DNA from: CAWBAT01 sp963810905
Lineage (GTDB): Bacteria; Acidobacteriota; Terriglobia; Versatilivoradales; Versatilivoraceae
DNA length: 64,000 bases
Reading direction: 5' to 3'
NCBI GenBank assembly: GCA_963810905.1
Contig: CAWEPG010000014.1
Location: 186,001-250,000 of the forward strand
Shown here: one piece after another, positions 57,952 to 64,000 of the stretch
Layout: each line of letters begins with the position of its first letter
Numbering within the stretch: position 1 is the stretch's first letter
Position numbers and translations under genes: made by a program
The notes under the pieces: generated by a model
The model's input: only the letters and a program-made list of their open reading frames with translations
Told to the model about the DNA's origin: nothing
The model's database searches: none

Positions 57952-59610
57952 TTAGTGCGCTCCGACGGTCTTCGGCAGCTTTATCGGATCGTAGGGCAAC
58001 GGGTTCTCCGGGTTCTGCAGATTCGGGATCATGTCGTTCGAAGCTCCGCCCGGGAACCGTTTCTTGTTCGGATACTGGACGATCGACTTGTTGAACTCCG
58101 AGAGCGGAATGTCCAGCAGCGAGATGGCCCAGCCATTGTCCATGCCCGCGTAGCGGCCCGGCGAGGTGGTCGGGTTGCGCACCGCGACGGCGCCGTTGAA
58201 CGTCATGTCGTATTTCTCGTACGGGTCCATGGTGAGGTTGTAGGTCGAACCGATGGCACCGATGTCGAGCGTCAGGCCCCAGCCAGGTGTCCTTCGACGT
58301 GTAGAGCAGCTTCCACGCGATCTTCAGATCGGGATTCGCGGGGTCACCACCGACGTCGTAACGCATGCCCAGGAACTTCTCGCCGTCGGTATAGATCCAC
58401 CCGTCGCGCGCCGAATGCCTCGCCTTGCCGGTGACATAGGCGCTGTTGTCGATGCCGTCGAAGTAGATCGGCTTGCCGTCGTTGTCCTTCCAGGCGCCAT
58501 GCGGCGGCGGGGTGAGGCCGGCCATCGTGGCGGTGGTGGGCCACACGTCCATGTGCGACATCATTTCAATCGAGGACCAGCCCGGCCGGAATCTTGCCCG
58601 GCGCCCACATGATGCCGGGCACGCGGAAGGCGCCTTCGAAGCCCGTGCCTTTTTCGCCGCGGAACGGGTTGGTGCCGGCGTCGGGCCAGGCGTCCTGCCA
58701 GGCGCCATTGTCCGCCGTGTGGATGACGATGGTGTCGGGCGCCTCGGCGCGGATGGCGTCCATGATCCGGCCGATGTTGGCGTCCATTTCCATCATCTTG
58801 TCGGAGTAGTTGCCAAGGTGCGACTTGCCCTGGAACGCCTTGTTCGGGCTGGTCGGCTGGTGCATGCCCATGAAGTTCACGCTCATGAAGAACGGCTTGC
58901 CGTCCTTGGCGTGCTGCTTGATGTAGGCGACCGCCGAATCCGTCTGACGGACATCGAAATCGGCAAGGTTCTCCAGCGTGATTATGGCACCGTTGTTGCC
59001 CTTGACCGCCGGCTTGCCCGCGGTGCCTTCCCATTCGTACATGTTCACCACTTTCTGATACATGTCCCAGTATTCCTTGTTGTATTTCGGGAACCAGGGA
59101 TGGGCAATCGGTGCCGTGTCGCTGTAGGCATAGACACCCGGATAGTAGGCCGCGAACTGCTTCATCTCGTCGAAGCCGTGATTGATCGGGTAGAACTTCT
59201 CCACGTCGCCGAGATGCCACTTGCCGGAGAAGTAGGTCGTGATAGCCGTTCTTCTTGTAGAATTCGGCGATGGTCGGCGTGTCCGCGGTCAGGCCGTTCG
59301 GGTCGCCGGGAACGACCACGACCGACAGCGCCGTGCGGACCGGGATGCGCCCGGTCATGAACGAGGCGCGGCCCGCCGTGCAGCTCGCCTGGCCGTACCA
59401 GCTCGTGAACACCGCGCCTTCCTTGGCCATGCGATCAATGTTCGGCGTCGGATGCCCGAGCGCCGCACCGCCGAAGTACACACCGTAGTCGCCCCAGCCC
59501 ACGTCGTCGCTCATGAGCATGACGACGTTGGGTTTCTTCTGCGCTGCCGCCGGACCTGCCGCCAGCGCCACAATCGCAACCAATACAAACAACATTGATA
59601 GATATTTCAT
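57952..59610 (-). pseudogene. Sulfatase with CTAGR active site, several frame changes
   Basis: ATG 59610 opens MKYLSMLFVLVAIVALAAGPAAA, a signal peptide, then QKKPNVVMLMSDDVGWGDYGVYFGGAALGHPTPNIDRMA. The formylglycine motif is SCTAGRASFMTGRIP (Ala in place of Pro at +2, as in a known arylsulfatase subgroup). After breaks near 59.24, 58.57 and 58.28 kb, further pieces are YPINHGFDEMKQFAAYYPGVYAYSD, KPFFMSVNFMGMHQPTSPNKAFQG, MMEMDANIGRIMDAIRAEAPDTIVIHTADNGAWQDAWPDAG, RVPGIMWAPGKIPAG, and a C-terminal MDPYEKYDMTFNGAVAVRN ending at 57952. About 553 codons. Same strand as and just upstream of the first sulfatase. Confidence 0.78.
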
Positions 59611-59992
59611 TTGATCTCTCCTCTTAACTTGATCTCTTCTATTCTCATTTTTCCTTCGAAAGCTTGGCTAAATCACGTTTTGCACCACCCCTTGTTCGAG
59701 TAAAACGGGTCACTGGACTGCTTCTCACCCCCCTTCGCTGCTTGCTGTTTTATGAGTTACTGCCCAATTTTACCTCGCCACTGGCCCCCACTCAATCTGT
59801 GAACCCACTAGCTTCTGGTTCCCCTGCCGAGTTTCCCTTTGAAGGGATAAGAAAAATGCACCGAGTCAGGTGACCCGGCCTACGGCCCTTCCTGTTCTAA
59901 TCCCTCCAACTGAAATTCATGCGTGAGTTCGATCAAGCGAGTATTTAACCTTTGATGAGTGCTGGCTCTCCATTTTCCTGATTGCTGGCAAT
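59611..59992. other. Gap, promoter side of the sulfatase gene; short repeat fragment
   Basis: 382 bases without a gene, holding the expected promoter of the sulfatase. At 59870-59882 GTGACCCGGCCTA repeats 13 bases of the hairpin chain at 3128-3180, probably a fragment of the same repeat. Confidence 0.45.
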
Positions 59993-61028
59993 TTATGGTC
60001 CTTTCTTTCCCCTAACTTTGATCTTTTCACCCGGACCTAGATGAAAGTTAAATATAGGGCTGACTTCAAAGCCCAGGATCAGGCCGGGGTTGGGGATACC
60101 GTCGGGCCTCGCGGCTGCCCCTCCCGCTTCTATCGCGAGGCTGATACGGCTGCTTGCCGATTCTCACCACTTTACCGACTTGAGCACCCAAAGGAAATGT
60201 CGCCTCGCCGCCGCTTTCCCAATTGAACGACCAGTTGAAGTCGCTGAGGCCCACAAACCATCCCTCCTTCAGATTGAAGGTGAAGGTGGGAGTAATAATC
60301 ATCTCATTGACGTTCGGCCGATTGGGAGAGCCAGCGAAGGAAACCGGATTTTGCAAAATCGCACCGACTGTCAGGTTCTTGATCCCGGTGTAGATTAGCG
60401 CGAAGGAAGGACCCGCCTGCCACTTTCCTGCGCCCAGTTGGGGAGCATTTGCAGTGGGAAAAACCAGCGTCGGCCCTATACCCCATCTGCCCCAGGATTG
60501 TTTGAAGGTAAATAAGTCGAAGACCTGTAAGTCACCAAGGCCGGTTGTGCCCTCGGCAACCGGGGGGCAACCTATGCAACCAAACGGTGGGGGGACGCCC
60601 GGGGTTGATATGACCAAAGGCAGGGTCATCTTCATTAACTGCACGACAGGGAACTTGTGAAAGGGTCCAATCGGAAGGACTGGCTGGAGCTGCCACATAT
60701 TGACGGCGCCGTTCGTTCCGGACACCTTCGGCAGGAGAATGTCGCGAAATTGTATGGACGTAACCGGAGCCGCCGGGTTGTTAATTTGGTTGGCGAGTTC
60801 TTGAGCAGAGACATCGGCACCGGATTTGGCGGGGGACGGAGGGTTCTGCCCAGCGGGTGTCTGGCCGGTGCCGTCTTCTGCCGGAGGGTTCTTCGTCGCG
60901 GGAGCTTGGGTATTATCTTGGCCAGCTACCTGCGTCTCCCCATCAGACGATAGGGGACCCAGCGCAAGCGAGGCCACAATCAGAGCTGAGAACAGCGATG
61001 TAGCGCTAAAGATCATTTCGAGAACCAC
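59993..61028 (-). CDS. SphA/MetA-type outer-membrane barrel protein with Pro-rich N-terminal linker, one frameshift
   Basis: ATG 61028 gives a signal peptide (LFSALIVASLALGPLSS), an ~50-residue Pro/Thr/Gly linker (TQAPATKNPPAEDGTGQTPAGQNPPSPAKSG), then a barrel of the PF13557 type: FRDILLPKVSGTNGAVNMWQLQPVLPIG, TTGLGDLQVFDLFTF, WGIGPTLVFPTANAPQLGAGKWQAGPSFALIYTGIKNLTVGAILQNPVSFAG and LKEGWFVGLSDFNWSFNW. A single shift near 60150 leads from KVVRIGKQP to ISLAIEAGGAAARPDGIPNPGLILGFEVSPIFNF, ending at TAA 59993. Likely an outer-membrane pore. It lies between the sulfatases and the HAD gene on the same strand. Confidence 0.75.
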
Positions 61029-61087
61029 CCGACCGGCGTTTCCAAGGCCTTTTTACCGCCTCCCGTACTGTCCCGTGGAGAGCTAGG

Positions 61088-62107
61088 CTATTTCTCGTAA
61101 GCGAAGATCCTCTTGCAGTCGTTCTTCATGCTAATAACCGTCCAGCCCTGCTTCTTGGCCTCGTCGTACAAGACCTGGGTGAATGGGCCGACCTTCGTGT
61201 CGGGCAATCCTTGCGCTGGACCGTAGGCATACTCGCGCGCCGCGTCATCGTGCAGCACTAGCATTGAGAGACGCGCGCCATCTCCGGCTTTCGTGTACTC
61301 CAGCATTTGTTGATCCCCGGTCGAGTTGCCGAAGGCCGCGTACGGCCGGCGGCCGATCATGAGGTGAATACCCTCGGGTTTGCCGGCGTTGTTGTCGTTC
61401 AGCAACAACTTGGGCTCCTTGGTCAGAAACGGCTTGCCGTTCTGGTGATAGCCATATTTCGTCGCCGCGGGCGGTGCCAACCCCCGGCTCGGGCGGAAGC
61501 CGTAAGTCTGCTCCGAATACACGCGCACGAAATCTTGCCCGCCACAGGTGACGATGTAGGTCTTGTAGCCATTGGCGCGGAGGTACTTCAGGACCTCCTG
61601 CATCGGCAGGCAGGTAGCTCGGTGTAAGGCCTTTTCCAGCGCGGGTCCTTCGCCGTCGCCAGCCAGTTCTTCACCTCAGCATTAAAATCATCGACACTCA
61701 TGCCCGAAAGCGTGGCCGCTAGGATCTTCTCGAGATCGTGTAAGGTTGAGCTTTGCGATTTCCTCCCGGTTGCCAGAAAGGACTGTTTTGAAGGGTTCAA
61801 CGTTGGCCAACTCCGGCTTCGCCTTCGCGAGAACCGGGACCCGATCGAGGCAGTAAATCACCTGTAAGTACGTAGGGTGCTCCAGCCAGAGCGTTCCGTC
61901 CTGATCGAAGGTAGCAATGCGGGCTTCGGGTGATACGTACTTTGGACTGGCCTTGTCGGTGGTGGTTTTTACAAACTCGATGATCGCTTTCTTTGCCGGC
62001 CCGTCATTCCACGACGGCAAGGGGTCTGCCGCGTTTGCATTGCAGGGGAACGCTAAGAGTACTCTTAAAACGAGGATTAATCAAGGAGTGATGTATTTTC
62101 TGTTCAT
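61088..62107 (-). pseudogene. HAD-family phosphatase, secreted, with in-frame TGA and frame changes
   Basis: About 340 codons. The HAD motif is ATFDQDGTLW (nucleophile Asp), with VLKYLRANGYKTYIVTCGGQDFVRVYSEQTYG as motif II region and PYAAFGNSTGDQQMLEY with the final acidic pair. The signal peptide is built from MNRKYITP at ATG 62107, then an in-frame TGA (62081-62083), then LILVLRVLLAFPCNANA. Further breaks lie near 61.75 and 61.6 kb. The C-terminal part (61088-61603) is intact. Periplasmic HAD enzymes of this type hydrolyse small phosphate esters. It stands next to sulfatases and a barrel gene, a grouping seen in ester-scavenging loci. Confidence 0.72.
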
Positions 62108-62129
62108 TCGAGTCTCATTTTTAGTCGTA

Positions 62130-62477
62130 CTAACGAAAGCCAGCCAGAATGCCACGAAGCGGTAGCAGATCCGACTTGCCAACGTAAGCTTCAGCGCCTG
62201 CCGCGAGCGCAGCCTCGCGGAGCGGAGCTTCTTCCCACTGTGAAACCATGACGATTCTTGCTTCAGGGAAGAACTGCCTGATCTGCCTGGTGGCGGCAAG
62301 CCCGTCCATTCCTGCCATCTTCAGGTCCATCAGGACGAGGTCGGGCTGATGCTCGCGGTAAGCAGCTAGCGCCCCGCTACCGTCGTCGCACTCGAAGATC
62401 TCATGTCCCTGATCAGCAATAACGGCCTTGATCATGCGTCGCATGGGTTCGTTGTCATCCACGATTAAGAGCTTCAT
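62130..62477 (-). CDS. Stand-alone response-regulator receiver protein
   Basis: A 115-residue CheY-like receiver with all key residues: acidic pair Asp 7/Asp 8 (LLIVDDNE), phospho-accepting Asp 51 (LVLMDLKM), Ser near 79 (IVMVSQ) and Lys 101 (YVGKSD). It ends with no output domain, so it either signals by protein contact or passes phosphate onward. It lies on the same strand as the HAD gene (22-base gap) and upstream of no kinase; the kinase/LuxR pair is 450 bases to its right on the same strand. ATG 62477 is the start. Confidence 0.88.
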   Translation of the reverse strand: MKLLIVDDNEPMRRMIKAVIADQGHEIFECDDGSGALAAYREHQPDLVLMDLKMAGMDGLAATRQIRQFFPEARIVMVSQWEEAPLREAALAAGAEAYVGKSDLLPLRGILAGFR

Positions 62478-62921
62478 GAGTCTCCGGAAAGAAATGAAGT
62501 CAGCTTAGAGCGGAAAATGTGGTTTGGGAATCCAGGGGGGCACGTAATTGAGCTACGCAAAGGTACGTATTTTCAGCTCCGTGTACCTACGTACAGAGTG
62601 AGCCCAGCAGGCTACTGAAAAACTCCTTAAGCGTCAGGTCGACGCGAGGTTTGGAGCGCGGCGACTTTCGCCGCAATTCTCACCACGAATTGGATTTCCT
62701 GGGAACGCAGGCTTCCAGCCTGCCTCTTTGTCGGTGTTGACCCGATCCGTGACGGGCAGCGGGAAGAGACAGAGCCGGCAAGATGCCGGCGCTCCCAGGG
62801 GGAATCCGTCTAACACCCCCCTGGGGCACTATAAGCGGCCTTTTCCCCTCCACGGAGGGGAGTTTGTTCGATTCATCTCCGGCGGGCTGGAGGTTACCGG
62901 AGCATTTTATGCAACTTAGTA
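62478..62921. repeat. Gap with two dispersed-type repeats (62651-62680 and 62698-62799)
   Basis: No gene in 444 bases. GCGGCGA/TCGCCGC form a stem near 62658. The larger element begins CCTGGGAACGCAGGCTTCC and ends GCCGGCGCTCCCAGG, with inner stems GCAGGC/GCCTGC and GCCGGCA/TGCCGGC; its ends are inverted. CCCCTCC/GGAGGGG near 62846 is a short hairpin downstream of the LuxR gene, without a T-run. Upstream of the receiver gene are GGTACGTA and TACGTAC palindromes at 62562-62593, possibly an operator. Confidence 0.5.
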
Positions 62922-63584
62922 TTAGGAAAGGAGGCCTTTGTGTTCGAGTGCGAACTTCATGAGGGCGTTGCTTCCGTGGAGGTCCAGTTTCTGGCAGATG
63001 TTATTGCGGTGGGTTTCGACCGTGCGCGGGCTGATGAAAAGGTCTTGTGCGATCTCTCTCGTGGTCTTGCCATCTGCGATCAGCGAGAGCACTCGAAGTT
63101 CAGAAGCCGTAAGACTCTCTAAACCTGACCGAGGTCCGTTGCCCGAATCGGCCTGTCGGACGCGGTTGACAAGATAAGTAGTGAGTTCCGGACTGGCATA
63201 ATTCTGGCCGGCAGCCACAGCTCTGATGCAACTCACAATGTCGGTGACTGCACTGTCTTTGAGCACATAACCTTTCACGCCCACTTCGAGCGCTTGTTTG
63301 AAAAGTTTTTTCTCCCGGTACATGGTCACGAGGATGACTTCGACCGGAGGGTTTAGCGCAACCAACCTGCGAGCCAGAGCAAGGCCGTCCAATTTGGGCA
63401 TGGAGATATCCAAGACCACAATCGATGGACGAACCTTCTCGATCAACTCGAGAGCGCTCTCCCCGTCACTTGCCTCGCTCACCACTTCGAAATCTGGCTG
63501 CGACTCGATGATGCGCCGCAACCCAACACGGAAGACCGGGTGATCGTCGGCGATGAGTATTCTTATTTTATTCTCGCGTCCCAC
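62922..63584 (-). CDS. NarL/FixJ-type response regulator
   Basis: A 220-residue two-domain regulator. Receiver: RILIADDHPVFRVGLRRIIES (Asp 13/14), VVLDISMPKLDGLALARRL (Asp 59 phosphorylated), VILVTMYREKKLFKQALEVGVKGYVLKDS (Thr, Lys). Output: LESLTASELRVLSLIADGKTTREIAQDLFISPRTVETHRNNICQKLDLHGSNALMKFALEH, a LuxR/GerE helix-turn-helix. GTG 63584 is chosen because it gives the normal N-terminus; the open frame extends upstream with a poor leader. The start lies inside the end of the histidine kinase gene (17-base overlap), so the two are a co-translated two-component pair. Confidence 0.92.
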   Translation of the reverse strand: MGRENKIRILIADDHPVFRVGLRRIIESQPDFEVVSEASDGESALELIEKVRPSIVVLDISMPKLDGLALARRLVALNPPVEVILVTMYREKKLFKQALEVGVKGYVLKDSAVTDIVSCIRAVAAGQNYASPELTTYLVNRVRQADSGNGPRSGLESLTASELRVLSLIADGKTTREIAQDLFISPRTVETHRNNICQKLDLHGSNALMKFALEHKGLLS

Positions 63585-64000
63585 CGGGTAACTCCAAGCA
63601 AATAGATAGTGTCGTACCCCGTGCCGACTGAGAGTCGATCGCAAAAGAACCGCCGAGCAGGCGTACGCGCTCCGCTATCCCTGCTAAGCCGAAGCCCCGA
63701 GCGTGATTACCGTTGTCTGCCGGGTCCGGCGGTGGCATGCCCTTTCCATTATCCTGGACCGAGATAGTCACTTGCTTTCCATTATTCTTAATCTCGATCC
63801 GAGCGGCGGTGGCCTGCGAGTGCTTCATTACGTTGTTAAGACCCTCCTGCACAATACGGTAAACGCTGGTCTCGGCCTCTGGTGAGAGGAGGCCATCGAT
63901 CCGTTCCAGATCCGCCGAGAGATTGAGAGAGGTCGAATCAGAGACGCGCTCAATCATGGATTCGATTGCCACTACCAACCCCAGCCGGTCGAGTTCGTAG
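63568..64000 (-). CDS. Histidine kinase, NarX/DegS type, C-terminal part (cut by window edge)
   Basis: The frame runs out of the right edge, so only the C-terminal ~144 residues are here. The H-box side is off the window, but the ATPase domain is clear: ETSVYRIVQEGLNNVMKHSQATAARIEIKN (N-box), VTISVQDNGKGMPPPDP (G1), ARGFGLAGIAERVRLLGGSFAIDSQ (G2) and GTTLSICLELPGG at the end. This HATPase_c arrangement is typical of HisKA_3 kinases that pair with NarL-type regulators. The stop lies inside the regulator's start. Confidence 0.9.
   Translation of the reverse strand, partial: YELDRLGLVVAIESMIERVSDSTSLNLSADLERIDGLLSPEAETSVYRIVQEGLNNVMKHSQATAARIEIKNNGKQVTISVQDNGKGMPPPDPADNGNHARGFGLAGIAERVRLLGGSFAIDSQSARGTTLSICLELPGGTRE

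Noticed and set aside
57025..59360. Plus-strand open frames across the two sulfatase genes
   Set aside because: Same reason: GC-rich shadow frames opposite real sulfatase sequence, rich in Arg and His.

Overview
The window is a piece of bacterial chromosome, most likely from an uncultured member of the Acidobacteriota. The taxonomic hints are a secreted protein of the LPNFxC type at 30.7 kb, a family I associate with Acidobacteria, plus a DUF1501 protein, several palindromic repeat families between genes and GC content near 50 %. The phylum call is an inference. Both edges cut genes: a DUF1501 protein on the left and a histidine kinase on the right.

Layout. (1) 0-8.2 kb: secreted and membrane proteins (DUF1501, beta-lactamase-fold hydrolase, AI-2E-type transporter, a lipoprotein, a potassium channel), with palindromic repeats between them. 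(2) 8.2-17.2 kb: a DUF6259 glycosidase-like gene, a flavin halogenase-like gene, a cation/proton antiporter, then a compact minus-strand operon of radical SAM enzyme, chorismate-lyase-like protein, hot-dog thioesterase and PaaK-type CoA ligase. This looks like an uncharacterised pathway for a chorismate-derived aromatic. (3) 17.4-26.1 kb: a cyclic beta-1,2-glucan synthase-like gene without a GH94 end, an ABC exporter and a GH144-like endo-beta-1,2-glucanase; together a beta-1,2-glucan synthesis, export and turnover locus. (4) 26-33 kb: small secreted proteins, a receiver domain with Glu at the phosphorylation site, and a TIM-barrel sugar isomerase. (5) 33.4-44.5 kb: an intact housekeeping block (purA, trxA, glgA, rsmA, rnj, uppP, ftsK, cutA, ftsB). 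A four-helix-bundle (23S-IVP-like) gene sits inside it, flanked by degenerate 7-bp repeat arrays in opposite orientation. (6) 44.6-48.3 kb: initiator tRNA-fMet followed directly by a tyrosine integrase, an excisionase-like HTH gene, six 22-bp iterons and a pair of 53-bp direct repeats. This is the scar or head of an integrated, plasmid-like element. (7) 48.3-62.1 kb: SemiSWEET, DUF202, a GH63-like glucosidase, DUF2252, a membrane protein, two sulfatases between two SphA/MetA-type outer-membrane barrels, and a HAD phosphatase. (8) 62.1-64 kb: a lone receiver protein and a LuxR-type response regulator / histidine kinase pair.

Reading-frame breaks are very unevenly spread. The block 26-48 kb and the operon 13.4-17.2 kb read cleanly. 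Most genes in 4.4-13.3 kb, 17.4-24.1 kb and 49-62 kb need one to several frame changes, while the protein sequence stays family-like on both sides of each break. Genes with a single break are listed as CDS and multiply broken genes as pseudogene. Sequence error and real decay cannot be told apart from this sequence alone.
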